NCBI RefSeq assembly: GCF_041146395.1
Contig: NC_090983.1
Coordinates: 65,417,501 to 65,481,500 of the forward strand
Origin: Eulemur rufifrons
Taxonomy: Eukaryota; Chordata; Mammalia; Primates; Lemuridae
Direction: 5' to 3'
DNA: 64,000 bases
Position numbers and translations under genes: made by a program. Shown here one piece after another: positions 12,856-26,854 of the stretch. The notes beneath the pieces are model-generated. The model was not told the origin of the DNA. It saw nothing but the letters and a program-made list of their open reading frames with translations, and ran no database searches. Position 1 is the stretch's first letter. Every line of letters begins with the position of its first letter.

Positions 12856-13195
12856 TATTTTATACACAGTCATAGATAAACACACACAAACTTGTATATT
12901 AGAAGTTTCAAAATCTAGCGCCTACAAAAGCCAAGCAAATAACATAAAAGAGTTCATCAAACCCCTGGTGGGAACTGTGGCAAACAGGAGTGTCATGCCC
13001 CTATCTAAATGTAGTAACAGTCATCACTCAACTCTGGCCAATTGTTGTCACATAGGAATGTGAGCCCTGTGTTCCAGAATCTTCTAATATCTCAAGGAAA
13101 GTCAAGATTATGGATCTTGTGCATATCCTCCTAAATATTAAATATTAGAAACAAATTCAGAATTTTTACAAACATTATATGAGCCAAATAGCACA
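12856..13195 (+). repeat. Unassigned interspersed-repeat-like segment with the second 45-bp copy
   Basis: The segment includes 'aaatctagcgcctacaaaagcc', 'tggccaattgttgtcaca' and the 45-bp duplicate at 13151-13195, followed by 'tgtttattgcctgtgagccaccag'. It reads like an old DNA-transposon or LTR fragment, but I cannot assign a family. From 13,196 to 13,571 I see nothing further. Confidence 0.4.
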
Positions 13196-13587
13196 TTCTG
13201 TGGACTGTTTATTGCCTGTGAGCCACCAGTTCACAACTTATAAAGTATGCAAATTTAATAGATATGCACCTTTGTACATGTAAGTTGATAGGTTTTGCTT
13301 AAGACTCAACTGAGGTTCCTCTCTGAATTTGTGCTCTAGCAAGAGGGTGTAGGTCTCTGCCCAAGAACAAAATAATCAGGTACTAGAGTAACTGTATAAA
13401 AGCTTGTTTTTAAAGTATGTTATATGTGCACTATCTAATGAGGTAAGCTGATAAGGATCATTTATTAAAGAAATAATAGAGACTTCGTTGTCTTTATTGA
13501 AACATCACTAAAGTTTTTTGATTCTGTGATTTCAGTTTCACATTTTCTTAATGTGAATATTAATTTGTTAGAAAATGATCCCAAGTA

Positions 13588-15617
<2,030 letters not shown>

Positions 15618-15883
15618 GCAAGTGGTCAGACTCTAAAAATCAAAAAGCTTCATGTCAAAGGAAAGAAGACTAATGAGTCAAAGAAAGGCAAGAAAGTAAC
15701 TTTAACAGGGGAAACTGAAGATGAAGACTCTGCATCTACAAGTAGTTCACTAAAAAGAGGAAACAAAGACCTCAAAAAAAGAAAAATGGAGGAAAACACT
15801 TCTATTAACTTGTCAAAACAAGAAAGTTTTACTTCGGTTAAGAAACCTAAAAGAGATGACTCCAAGGACCTAACTCTTTGCAG
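15618..15883 (+). CDS. BAZ2B: BAZ2B linker exon between PHD finger and bromodomain
   Basis: Acceptor TTAAAG, donor GTATTA at 15884. The 266-nt exon begins in phase 0 with ASGQTLKIKKLHVKGKKTNE and ends DLTLC plus two bases of a Ser codon. It is extremely Lys-, Ser- and Thr-rich, with basic runs (KKTNESKKGKK, KRGNKDLKKRK, KKPKRD) around an acidic EDEDSAS patch. This is a disordered linker carrying likely nuclear-localisation and phosphorylation sites, an inference from composition. An antisense ORF of 71 codons over the same bases is a composition artefact. Confidence 0.95.
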
Positions 15884-16154
15884 GTATTATTTCAGTTTTC
15901 ATATACTATATATTTATAACATCCCATTTATTTGTTTAGAACCTTTTACCATATTAAAGGTTACTTTCTGATAATTTTTATAAATAGAAAAATGTAAAAT
16001 ATAAGTGCAAGATATAAGTAAAAGTATTCCTTTATCTTTTTTTATAAATTAATTTTCATTGAGTTTTTACTTGAAAGATTATAATGGCTAATTTTTTAAT
16101 AAAAATAAACAATTTTAACATATAGATACTGATTTCAAACATTCTTTTCTTTAG

Positions 16155-16298
16155 TATGATTCTGACTGAAATGGAAACTCATGAAGATGCATGGCCTTTT
16201 TTACTTCCTGTAAACTTGAAACTTGTTCCTGGTTATAAGAAAGTTATTAAGAAGCCTATGGATTTTTCCACAATTAGAGAGAAACTAAGTAGTGGACA
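16155..16298 (+). CDS. BAZ2B: BAZ2B bromodomain exon 1 (helix Z, ZA loop)
   Basis: Acceptor TTCTTTAG and donor GTAAGT at 16299. The 144-nt exon completes the Ser codon and encodes the first half of the bromodomain. It includes the helix-Z segment SMILTEMETHEDA, the WPF shelf in AWPFLLPV, and the ZA-loop segment GYKKVIKKPMDFSTI with the PMDF motif. It ends within a Gln codon (phase 2) after KLSSG. In the family this half forms one wall of the acetyl-lysine pocket. All hallmark residues I can check are intact. Confidence 0.97.
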
Positions 16299-17812
16299 GT
16301 AAGTAAATCATTTCACTTCAGTGACTATTGACTATGTAATATGTGCTGGGCACTTTTCTAGTGATCCAAAGATATTAATTAACAGCAAGACATAGGCCTT
16401 GCCTTTGGGCTGGGGCGGGGGACGGTTTGTGTGTATGCATTTGGTTAGGGTGGTATAGTATGGAAGACAAGTCAATTAGAATTATTTAAGAAATTAAAAA
16501 GCAATGTGATAAACCTGCCTTTGACATTGAAAGGCTACCAAACCCAGGATGGGAGGTAAGGAAAAGTATCAGAGAAGCTTCCCAAAGCAAGTAGCATACA
16601 TGCTTGTATTGTGCAGCATCCGTGGAATACTGACACCACCTCATGTGGATGTAACAAAAACTGACTCAAGATTTTCAGATTATTACAATGTAGAAATAGA
16701 AGATCATTGGAAATTTTAAATATTAAAAGCTTTATTATGAATTGTTGGAGAATACTAAAAATCTATTTATTAAATGTAGAAGAAAACTATTATTTGCTCC
16801 TTTCTATCGTATTCTCTTTGAGATCCTATTCCAAGAATGAAGTTACTTATTTTGGGAGGATCCCCTGATACTCATATAATATATATTTAATTCTTCCTGG
16901 ACATTCTTTTGGTGAAAATCACTGTGTACCATGATTTATACTCAATTCAGAAGAGTTAAGTAGAAGCTATCTCATATGATTAGTGTCTCTCTCACATATA
17001 TCAAGTAATTTACTAGATTGACCAAATGGTTAATTTTATTTCTTTGGAGGCTGAAATACAGTCTTTCAAAGGTTTATGTCTGTTTTGTTTTACTTTTTTA
17101 AAAAATTACAGAAGGGACCCGCCTAAATTCAGAAAACAGTTAAAACCATTAAAACTATTGGTTCTAATATGAACAAAACAGTAAAGGTTGTTGTCTAGAT
17201 ATGTACTAGTGCTTTGGCTTTTTCTGTCAAATAGTCACGTGTCTAGTGGGTAGCACAATGAAATTTATCACTAACATGGCCAGAACAAAGGTGCATGAAG
17301 ACTTTACCAGTGTTTAATAACTCTTGATTTTAACTTTCATGATCTTCCAATTCCTGGATAAAGGATGATCCTAAACCTCAAAATCTCTAAAACAAGTAAG
17401 GTTAGAGATTAACACATAACCAACAATGCTACAAAATCAGAGGTCCCTTTCAAGCATGAGTCCTGGTGAATGAGAAGGGTCACAGTGGCGAGGCACAGAG
17501 GGAAGCGGTCCCAAACCAGTGTGGGGGAACAAAAACTCAGAAAAAAACATTTCAAATCTTTAAAGTAGAAATTTTTAGAATAAAGGGAATGAAATGCCTG
17601 CTTTTAATGAATCTTTCTGAGTTCCTTTGGCTGCCAAATTCTTCTATAAAGGACAAGCACACGTACGAGTAGTGTGCTCGTCTCACCTGGAATTCTCTCC
17701 CGATGCCCGTCTCCTTGATGTTAATCAACCTTTTCTTATAGTCAGGAACAGTCTGAGGAGAGAAATAGTCCTCAAAATAATTTTAAAATATTTTATAAAA
17801 ATAATTGCCACA

Positions 17813-18080
17813 TGTATTATATGATTCCATTTAATCCGTTTATTATTCCATTTCTAGAATAGGTAAATCCATAGAGACAGAAAGCAGCTTTGTGGTTGCC
17901 AGGAGCTAGGGGAATAACTGCTTTATGGATGTGAGTTTTTCTTTCAGGGTGATCATAGTGTTTGGACAGAGAGGTGGTGGTAGTACAGTGTTTGACTGTT
18001 AAATGCCACTGAATTGTCCACCTTAAAATGGTTAATTTTATGTTATGTGAATTTCTTCACCTCAATAAAAATAAGCAAAT
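17813..18080 (+). repeat. L1 (L1M type) 3'-UTR end
   Basis: The text follows the old L1 3' end: 'tatatgattccatttaatcc', 'catagagacagaaagcag', 'gtggttgccaggagctagggg', then 'tgccactgaattgtccacc' and 'tcacctcaataaaaat'. No coding part is attached. Confidence 0.85.
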
Positions 18081-18354
18081 AATTCCCGGAAGAACAGGAA
18101 AATGGATAAGGTTACATAAGGGCTGACTTGACTCTTTGTGAGCGTGTTACAGACAGAGAAATTTTAGTTCTTTTATTATTGCACGTATTAGAAGGAGAGA
18201 GTGACAGGCCATACAAGGTATTTCGTCAGAGAAATAGAATTCTGCTTTTACAGGATCTCAAAACTTCACTATCTCATGAGGTATTTCTACTGGTTAAATT
18301 ATTTTAGTATCCAGCTTGTCATAGGTTAGAATTAATTTAAAATTTGAATTTCCA

Positions 18355-18685
18355 GCCGGGCGCGGTGGCTCATGCCTGTAATCCTAGCACTCTGGGAGGC
18401 CGAGGTGGGTGGAATTGAGCTCAGGAGTTGGAGACCAGCCTGAGCAAGAGCGAGACCCCGTCTCTACTAAAAATAGAAAGAAATTAGCTGGACAACTAAA
18501 AATACATAGAAAAAATTAGCCGGGCATGGTGGCACATGCCTGTAGTCCCAGCTACTTGGGAGGCTGAGGCAGTAGGATCGCTTAAACCCAGGAGTTTGAG
18601 GTTGCTGTGAGCTAGGCTGACGCCACAGCACTCACTCTAGCCCAGGCAACAGAGCAAGACTCTGTCTCAAAAAAAAAAAAAAAAA
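18355..18685 (+). mobile_element. Alu SINE, strepsirrhine type
   Basis: It starts GCCGGGCGCGGTGGCTCATG and ends in a poly(A) tail. The flanking duplicate is AATTTGAATTTCCA at 18341-18354 and its near copy AATTGAATTTCCA at 18686-18698. The lineage middle and GTGAGCTAGGCTGACGCCA are present, and CpGs at the 5' end are retained. Confidence 0.95.
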
Positions 18686-19480
18686 AATTGAATTTCCAAA
18701 AGCCCTCTTTCAAAATATGTTAAATTGGCTTGAGTTGGCTTGAAATGACCACTCCCTTCTTACTAAGCTTGGGGAGATTCATTCTCCCTTCTGTTCTCCT
18801 CTCTGTGTTTCTACAGAGAAACAGACTTGGGTTTATCCCACCAGAAAAGCACTGAAGCTACTCTGCTTCTTGTTGAAAGTCAGAGCCTCATAATGTTATC
18901 TCTGGTAAAGAAATAGCACATGCTTTTTTGCCTGTTTTGGTTCATCATACTCCAGTGCCTGAGCAAAAGAGCATATATGAAGAGAGACGAAGAGAAATGG
19001 GAAATGGGAAGGTTTAACACAGAGAGGGATGTATGTAAAAGCTACAGGGCAGGTGTAATTTTTATAGCGCTTAAGAAGTATTTACATTATTCCTACTGCA
19101 ACTGTGGATAATAGGGTACTACAAGTGATATAGTTGGTCAGAGGAGTTAATAAACTAGTCAAGTGGGATGAGTCCTGCAACAAAATTGTGATACAGGTCA
19201 AACAGGAAATGGCATGTAGGGAAAATGCCAGTTAGTTGCAGTGTACCTTGATCTTCAGAGAAATCTGTTTTCCATTTAACCTTCTCTAACCCAGTATGTT
19301 GTAGAACATAAGAAATTTTTTTTAAATGCTCCATTTATAAAATTTTGTCATGTTTTATATCAGTTAAATGCAGTTATCCTTTCAGTTTTACTTTTTATTT
19401 TGTCTTTTATTACCTCTTCATTTGTTTACAGAACAAAGCCCCCCTATGAAAGCAATCTCTAATTATGTGTTTTCTTTCAG

Positions 19481-19634
19481 GTATCCAAACCTTGAAACCT
19501 TTGCTCTAGATGTCAGGCTTGTTTTTGACAACTGTGAAACATTTAATGAAGATGATTCTGATATAGGCAGAGCTGGCCACAGTATGAGGAAATATTTTGA
19601 AAAAAAGTGGACAGATACTTTCAAAGTGAGCTGA
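19481..19634 (+). CDS. BAZ2B: BAZ2B last coding exon, bromodomain C-terminal half and stop
   Basis: The acceptor TTTCTTTCAG precedes 19481 and translation stops with TGA at 19632-19634. The exon reads YPNLETFALDVRLVF then DNCETFNEDDSDIG and ends KYFEKKWTDTFKVS. The FNEDDSD segment carries the conserved Asn that hydrogen-bonds acetyl-lysine in bromodomains, followed by the acidic BC loop typical of BAZ2 proteins. The protein ends a few residues after helix C, as expected for BAZ2B, whose bromodomain is at the extreme C-terminus. The seven exons sum to two leading bases plus 405 codons including the stop. Confidence 0.97.
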
Positions 19635-20940
19635 AGTTATAATAATCTTTTTTTTTTCCTTTTAAACAAGGACAAATGAGACCAGCAATGTGAACTGTAT
19701 TTACATAAACGTGCAAGGCACATACATAATGACTTTTTTTTTCTTAGCGTAAGTATCAAAAAAAAAAGTATCAGAAGAATGATACCATTTTTAAAGGCTT
19801 CACTCCTACAACAACCAAGGCCCTTGGTTATTGGTTTGTGTGATTTATCAGCTAATTTAGGTAGAACAGGGAAGCACACCCAAAGAATTTTCAAAGGAAA
19901 GGGTGTTATAGTGCAATAGCAATTAAAATATATCAGATCGCACTGAATATTCAACACCAGAGCTCTAATGTGGGAAATGGTTCTCCTTTCCCTCTCAATA
20001 AATATCTATTTTTCATTTTTTTACTTTGTAGTTTATTTTTTAGTGAATGTATTTAATTTTATGAATTATTTATGATTAAACCACATCCAGAATCTTCGTT
20101 TTCTGTGAAAAGGAAGAACTAGAAAATTGCTTTAAATCTTGAAAATACAACAAGGAATGTTTTAAAATATAAAACAAAGCCAAGTTAAACTGTTTACACT
20201 GATGTGCTATAAAAGCACCAAAAATAAACTTTACTGTAGAGTTACAAGTACATTTATATATATATACCTATATATATATATGTTGCTGCATCACTTGTGT
20301 AGTTAAATTGTATTTCAAGACAGTGAAAAAAATTGACATGTATATACTGTTCATTATTGTTTATATTGTCTTGTTTTAAATATGTATTATGTGTATATAT
20401 TGTTTGCAGACATTATTGTTTATGCCTTAGAAGGATTGTAGCATTTTATTTTAGTCTAAAGGTATAGCTATACAGCCTGTACAGTAATTATCCTCTACCA
20501 ACACTGTGGCGTCTCCTTAATCTTGGTAGTGCCTGCCTTTGAAACAGGGTGTAGGGGATATTAGTTTTCCATTTTTCTATTTTGTTATATAATTTTAAGC
20601 CACCAGGGCCTAAATTAAAGTATAATCATTTGTATCCATGTGGAATAAAATTGTGACAATTTCCTACGCACACAGTATTTTTTCATAGAAACATTTCCCT
20701 CCCATTTGCCTTGCCTCAGAAATAAATTTAAAAGACATTTGTAACCACTGTGTTTTATCTACTGTGTGTTGTGGTGGCCTGTTGGAGGCAAATAGATCAG
20801 AATTTTTTTTGTACCTATGTAAGAGTACTTGAAGTTTTATTTAAAATAAAATGTTGTGGAAAAGGTAGCATTCTTTTTTTAGGAGTGTTATTTTTCACTA
20901 CTATGTGTGGCACGGATACAATAAAAGACTTTTACAAACT
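19635..20940 (+). other. BAZ2B: BAZ2B 3' untranslated region
   Basis: The unspliced 3'UTR follows the stop. It contains several AATAAA signals (near 19998, 20643, 20720 and 20845) and a last one, AATAAA at 20920-20925, about 15 bases before TTTACAAACTAA, the most likely cleavage zone. No SINE or LINE interrupts it, unlike the flanking DNA, which suggests constraint. A (TA) tract lies at 20255-20281. Which signal is used cannot be told from sequence alone. Confidence 0.75.
20920..20925 (+). terminator. BAZ2B: Distal poly(A) signal of BAZ2B
   Basis: A canonical AATAAA within 'gatacaataaaagactttta', followed by a T-rich stretch (AATTTTTTAGTTTTTCTTAA) from about 20,940 that fits a downstream element. 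It is the last consensus signal before repeat-bearing intergenic DNA. Confidence 0.65.
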
Positions 20941-21599
20941 AATTTTTTAGTTTTTCTTAATGAACCTGAAAATATATTCTTTTCAAAAAGCCAGTTAGTT
21001 TAAATTTGATTTTTCCAGAGTCCTAAAGAAGGAACAGTGTATGGAGTGTGGTTCATAGAGATCAGGCTGAGTGGAAGAGGGTGGGTTTAAATCAAGTGAC
21101 TAAACTTCGGGAATCACTAAGCTTCACAAGTCTGTAAATTTCTCTAGACCTCGTTTTATTTCTTATTTTGCATTTTCAGTATGAAAATATTAGAATACAT
21201 TTTTAAGATCTTGTTGCAATATAAGAAAAGTCTCGATTGGTGGACATATAACCCGGTTGTCAATAAGAAAATCTGATCATATCAATTAGTCTAATAAGCC
21301 ATGAAATAAAAATTCAGGCAGTGAAGAAATGCAGTTTGATGGCTTGCTGGGCCTCCACTAGGCAGTCACTGGTGAACAAGACAGGCCCTACCTTCAGGGG
21401 CTTATAGCATCATATAGTGGGCCTGAGGTAATGTCCACTGCTTTTAACAGCGAGAGAGAATAGAAGAGTTTTGAAGAAAATATTCCTAACTTTAAAATGT
21501 TTCAAAGCCACAGAGTATTTTTTGAATCCCTAGATTGTTTGTGAAGACTTATATGAAAATCAGCTGTTATTATGTAAATATATCAGTTTCTGTTAACCA
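20941..21599. other. Intergenic DNA with weak MIR-like and L2-like patches
   Basis: A diverged MIR-like patch lies near 21,040-21,200, and an antisense L2-like patch at 21,340-21,420 ('aacaagacaggccctaccttcaggggcttata'). I see nothing else. Confidence 0.45.
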
Positions 21600-22190
21600 A
21601 ATATTGGGGTGATGCCTTAGGAGGCTGGTGCTTAATCAAAAATACCATGTGGAGCAGAGAACAAGGTGACACTGTGAATGAAGTGTCTGATGTTTGTGTT
21701 TCTGGAACTGCCTGGTGCTCCATGGGAATTCTTTTGCATAAGGGTTTTTTGCCTTAGGGGTTATATACGCTTATGTTAATTTATCTTAGATGGTATATAA
21801 GGGGCTTAATAATAATACGTCTGGTGTCTGAGGAGCTCATAAATGAGAAAATGCTTACACACAAAAACAGTTTTTCAAGAGTGAGAATTTGCTTTTAAAA
21901 ATAAATAAGATCTCTCTGAAAAAGGAAAAGCTTGGTTACTTGGTTACTTGGATACTTTGGACTGGTGTCTTCATTGTTGTTACTCAGCAGAGATAGCTGT
22001 TCAAGAATTAGTAGGCATGATCCCAAAAGGGCTGCAACTGGAGCTGGTGACAGTGGTTTGTTACTATACCCATGTGGCGCACTTGTTATGTAAACCCCTC
22101 ATGCACGCACAGTGCCCTAGGTTGGGCTTATTCTCAATAAACCAATATCATTGTTCTCCTCAAATATATATTAAAAAATTACCCTAACCC
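21600..22190 (+). repeat. Candidate solo LTR or LTR-like unit
   Basis: A promoter-like GGTATATAAGGGG lies at 21792-21804, and an AATAAA at 22136-22141 is followed by a T/C-rich end ('ccaatatcattgttctcctc'). The stretch does not match Alu, L1, L2 or MIR patterns, and the TATA-to-poly(A) arrangement suggests an endogenous-retroviral LTR. I could not define TG...CA ends or a target duplication. A short GGTTACTT-like triplet repeat sits at 21,931-21,955. Treat as a hypothesis. Confidence 0.35.
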
Positions 22191-22918
22191 TCTGCTATCA
22201 TGTAATTGCAAATATACACAACATACTTTCATTAAGATAAATTAGACTTTACCATGAACCTTCTTCATTTTAGTCCTAGATGCTCTGTAAATTTAAAAAA
22301 AAAAAAAAAACTGGCCTATTTTCAAGTTTATGTAGATTATCCCTCAAGGTGATCAACCAAGGATAACCAATCCAACAATTCACTATTATTAAATACAGAA
22401 AATAATCATCAGTTTGAAACAATATGTAGACAGTAAATTAATATTTATTGAGTTGTAGACCACAGTGAAAACTAAACAGGTGAAAATTTGTAGGTACACC
22501 ATGAACTCAGAAGAAGTAAATTATTATAAATGCAAGGTGATCTTTTTCTTGTTCCAACCCCAAAATAAAATTTGTTATAAGTAATAATTTTAATCAAAAT
22601 TATGAAGGATCTAATCTGTGGTACCTTAATGCACCCCTCCATGCTCGTTCTCTTTCCTGTCCCCTCTGCCTGCATGTTCTTTAAGGAAATTCAAAATCTT
22701 TTTCCTTTGGCCTCTCCCATTAAACACATCTTCAACAAAGAAATCCTTATTGTAAATTTAATTTATGAGCTACCTCTTTTGAGGTTATTTGCATTTTAAA
22801 TATCTCCATTTGAGAAATAAAAGAGGTTTGTGTTCTGTTAAAAGAATTTCATCCCAACAAGGAGATAAGCAAGGTATAAGAGAACTGAAATTTCCCTTCC
22901 CCAGGTATATGGCTCATT
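22191..22918. other. Intergenic, no identified element
   Basis: AT-rich sequence with an A-run at 22,294-22,310. No gene or repeat family is recognised. Confidence 0.6.
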
Positions 22919-22934
22919 AAAAATACAACATAGG

Positions 22935-23215
22935 GAGCAGGTGCAGTGGCTCATGCCTGTAATCCTAGCACTCTGGGAAGCTGAGGTAGGAGGATCCCTT
23001 GAGGTCAGGAGTTGGAGACCAGCCTGAGCAAGAGCGAGACCCTGTCTCTACTAAAAATAAAAAAAAATAAGCAGAGCGTGGTGGTGCACATTTGTAGTCC
23101 CAGTTACTCGGGAGGCTGAGGCAGGAGGATCACTTGAGCGCAGGAGTTGGAGGTTGCTGTGAGCTATGTTAATGCACTTGACTCTACCCAGGGCAACAGA
23201 GTGAGACTCAAAAAC
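22935..23215 (+). mobile_element. Alu SINE, older type
   Basis: The element runs from GCAGGTGCAGTGGCTCATGC to a short A-rich tail. The duplicates AAAAATACAACATAGG (22919-22934) and AAAAATACAACACAGG (23216-23231) flank it. It lacks the extended strepsirrhine middle and has a damaged right arm. Confidence 0.92.
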
Positions 23216-23639
23216 AAAAATACAACACAGGGAAATGAGTAGAACCTTATCTGCTAGGAATCTTGCTTCAGTAAGTTCTCTTAGACTTGCTTAGGCCACA
23301 TTACAACTCTACCAGAAAAATAAAAAATTTTTTAAACCTCAACTAATTTCAGTAACTAATTCCTCTCAATTCATGGCACACTCTTTATATTGTTCTTGCA
23401 AAGCCCTTTTTTTTTTTTCATCCTTCAGCTCCTCTCCGCTTCACTTTTCCCCATGTACAATCACTTTTAATGTGTCTTTTCTAGTTGGCCTTTTACATAT
23501 TTATTTAGCAATACGTATGTCTTCATATAATGTGAAAAACTATATATACACAGTGGTTTTTAAGCCTGTATTAGTTAAATGGTGCTGTAAATCTTACTCT
23601 CTTTTTTATTTTTCTTCTGAGTTGAAATAGAATATGTAA

Positions 23640-23775
23640 ATCTAGTTCATTGCTTTTAATTGCTGCAAGGTAGTCCATCAGAGGCACATACCACCTTTTA
23701 GTTACATATTTCTCCATGAATGAAAACCTGTTTCCTGCAACTCCTTCTCACTGCAAATAATACTGCAGTGAATGT
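23640..23775 (-). repeat. L1 fragment, antisense
   Basis: A diverged copy of the antisense L1 3' stretch ('tagttacatatttctccatg', 'aataatactgcagtgaatgttg'). The short stretch before it (23,232-23,639) is unassigned. Confidence 0.5.
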
Positions 23776-23794
23776 TGTAATCCATGGACCTGCG

Positions 23795-24306
23795 CTTGGA
23801 AGCTGGTTTCCAAGATGGCCCCCAAAACAATCCTTGCCTTCTGGTATCATGCCCTTGTACAATCCTTCCCACGTTGTATCAGAGTTAGTCTGTGTGAGCA
23901 ACGCAGTATGGCAGAATGACAGCATGTGAATTCCCAGACTAAACCATAAAATACGTCACTGCTTCTACCTTGTTCTCTTGGATCACCTGCTCTGGGTAAA
24001 GCCCGCCGCGATGTTGTGAGGACACTCCAGCAGCGCTATGGAGCAGCCGCCGGTAGCCATCAGCAACTCGCCAGCCATGCGACTGAGGCATCTTAGAAGT
24101 GGATCCTTCAGCCCAAGCTAAACACTCCGATGACTGGAGCCCCAGCCAACATCTTGCCTGCGACTTGGTGAGAGAACCTGAGCCAGCTCCACTCAGCTAA
24201 GCTACACCTGAATCCTTGACCCACAGAAACTATGAAATAATAAATGTTTATTGTTTTAAACCACTCAAGTTTTTGAGTAATTTGTTACACAGCAATATCT
24301 ATAAAA
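23795..24306 (+). repeat. MLT1-type LTR (ERVL-MaLR)
   Basis: The LTR has recognisable MLT1 blocks: 'tggtttccaagatggcccccaa', 'tgttctcttggatcacctgctctggg', 'gatgttgtgaggacactcc', 'ctgactggagccccagcc'-like text, and the 3' end 'cccacagaaactatgaaataataaatgtttattgttttaaaccactcaag' closing with 'ttgttacacagcaatat'. The AATAAA lies in the expected place. It is solo, with no internal region beside it. Confidence 0.8.
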
Positions 24307-25184
24307 GACAAATCTATAAAAATCTGTAAAACAAAGACAAAATCTATAAAAAGGCAAATCGAAGTTGAAGCTACTCATGTAATTAGAAAAATTGCTTAAT
24401 ACTTTTCAAAAATCTGTAATAAACTTAGTGAAAAATAGTCCAAATATTGAACATTGGCTGGAAGGTAAAGAAAAAGAATCCTCTTCCACTATTGGGAGGA
24501 GTGTAAACTGGTATAGTCATCTGAAAATGAGTATGCCAATATCACAGAAAGTTAACTGGACACATTCCTAATAACTTGGGGATTTTCCCCTATGTATGGA
24601 TCCTGTGGAAACTCTTAAAGCGGCAGCAATCTAACACCATCTCCTTTATAGACTGTGCAAACTGCCCCAAATTTTATTTTCAGTGAATGATATTCAGGAA
24701 ATGAAATGTTAGGCTTTTCTCTGGTTAAGGAAAAAGCTCAGGTGCAGGCAGGTTCATAGAAAATATTGAGAGTTCTTAGATAATACTGGGACTAATATAG
24801 ATTTGTCAGTTACTGTAGCAAAAGTAGCATTTAGAAGTGTGGTGGATAAGAAGTTGGCTAAACCTAGGGTTAAAGGAAAAGCTCATTTGGATCTTCTGGA
24901 CCCTTCATTGAAAGAGAATTTTGCACCTTTGCATTTAAACCCAGGGATATGGAGTGGCAAAATTAATGCCTGATATCTGTTTGTAGCTCCTCCACTCCAG
25001 TCATACACATATGAAGATTGCTTGGGTTGTTCTCACTGGACGTCTAAAGAAAAGCATTATGGGGTATACTATACATCGTGTGTTGTTCATTCTTTAAATT
25101 TTTTTAAATTAAAACTTTAAAAAAAAACTAAGCATTAAGCTGATGTTATGCTCCCTAAACAGATTCCTCACTATGTCCTCTAGT
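24307..25184. other. Intergenic with a possible L1 scrap
   Basis: The stretch 24,460-24,620 resembles sense L1 ORF2 3' text ('gggaggagtgtaaactggtatagtc'). The rest is unassigned. Confidence 0.45.
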
Positions 25185-25198
25185 AAAACATCATGGTA

Positions 25199-25461
<263 letters not shown>

Positions 25462-25475
25462 AAAACATCATGGTA

Positions 25476-26237
25476 GTTGATGTCAAAGAATGTGGCTGAA
25501 TTTTGAGGAAGAATTCAGTAGTGAGTGATAAAGAGAAGTAAGGCTTGTACCCATTTGGGCATAGACCTTGGGATGAGGTAAAAGGAAAGCTGAGTGAGAT
25601 CACCAAAAGCTAGTGAGGCATTTACCCCACACAGGTTTACATGGAGACAGTAAAAGGCCTTGAGAGGCTGTGTCCTTCCTCTAGTTATTCCTCTGATTCT
25701 CAAAATCTTTTTACAACTTTTTCAAGCATTCGTGATATACTTTTCTGCCTGTCTTGATTGTACCAAATCTCAATTCATTTGAATACAGAAGTGACTTTTT
25801 TTTTAAAACAAAGGCAAATTCTGTTCAGCCATTATAAATTATCGTGTAAATGTATGTAAATATGAGCAAATTAAGTGAAAATACTGGTTATAGTATAGAC
25901 TGTATATAATTTCTGTAAAAATAAATTTAATGCACTTAGCATGGGAAAAATTCTGAAGAGATATATATATTAATATTTCAGTGTTAACTGTTTGTTCCTC
26001 TGGTTGGTAGAATTTGGAAAGACTTTAACATCTTGTCATCTTCCTTAACTGTATATAATATCGCTGCAGCAAATACATATCGTTTGCTTTTTTAACATTT
26101 AAAAAGTCTTTTACAACCAAGTGTGATAAATTTAGCTGATAGATATGACTGTTACCAAACCCAAAAGGTGTCTGGCCTAGGTTCAGTTGCTCACCACACA
26201 GAAAGCCAATCACTGAGACAACAAGGATTGCCTAGGA
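25476..26237. other. Intergenic, no identified element
   Basis: AT-rich sequence with a short (TA) run near 25,960. I recognise no gene or repeat family. Confidence 0.55.
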
Positions 26238-26249
26238 AAAAATGAATTT

Positions 26250-26537
26250 TTTTTTTTTGAGACAGAGTCTTACTCTGTTGCCCAGGCTAAGTGCAGTGGC
26301 ATCATCTCAGCTCACTGCAACCTCAAACCCCTGGACTCAAGCAATCCTCCTGCCTCAGCCTCCCGAGTAGCTGGGACTATGGGTGTGCACCACGACACCT
26401 GGCTAATTTTCCTGTTTTTAGTAGAGATGGTGTCTCCTTCTTGCTCAGGCTGGGCTGGAACTCCTAGGCTCAAGCGATCATCCTGCCTTGGCCTCCCAGA
26501 ATGCTAGGATTACAGGTGTGAGCCACCAACCCTGGCC
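26250..26537 (-). mobile_element. Alu SINE, antisense, older type
   Basis: Poly(T), then GAGACAGAGTCTTACTCTG, running to CCACCAACCCTGGCC. The imperfect flanks AAAATGAATTTT and AAGAATGGAATTTT may be a decayed target duplication. Confidence 0.93.
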
Positions 26538-26854
26538 AAGAATGGAATTTTTAATGCAACTGATGTCGGCCAGGAGAATGGGGGAAGCAGCCTCAAATCT
26601 GTCTTCCTAACAGAGCGTGGGAGCTTTTAACAAGGGGCAGGTTACTGAGGGAAGAGTCTTGGCAGCAGGAAGTCTGTACAGGGGCCTTGGGAATCTCATC
26701 TCCTTTGTCTTGCAGAAATTCTGCCATTTCTCAGAAACAAAAAGTCAAGTAGTTAGTTAAAAGAATCCTCACAACGGCTTGTGGGTAGCAGGGACTGCTG
26801 CTTAGTTTAGTCTCTCTCCTGTCTAGGAGGAGGTTTCAAGTTCTCTGAGACGAT
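26538..26854. other. Unassigned, possibly retroviral-derived
   Basis: No recognised repeat. It adjoins the pol-like fragment and may be part of the same old provirus, which is inference only. Confidence 0.3.

Larger units (their letters stand above)
16299..19480 (+). other. Last BAZ2B intron
   Basis: The intron runs from GTAAGT to TTTCTTTCAG. It contains an L1 3' end and an Alu, listed separately. The stretches 16,299-17,812 and 18,699-19,480 show no feature I can name. A candidate ORF at 17466 has no family resemblance. Confidence 0.75.

Noticed and set aside
15650..15865. 71-codon minus-strand ORF
   Set aside because: Antisense of the Lys-rich BAZ2B linker; the hydrophobic Leu/Phe/Ser composition follows from AAG/AAA codons read backwards.
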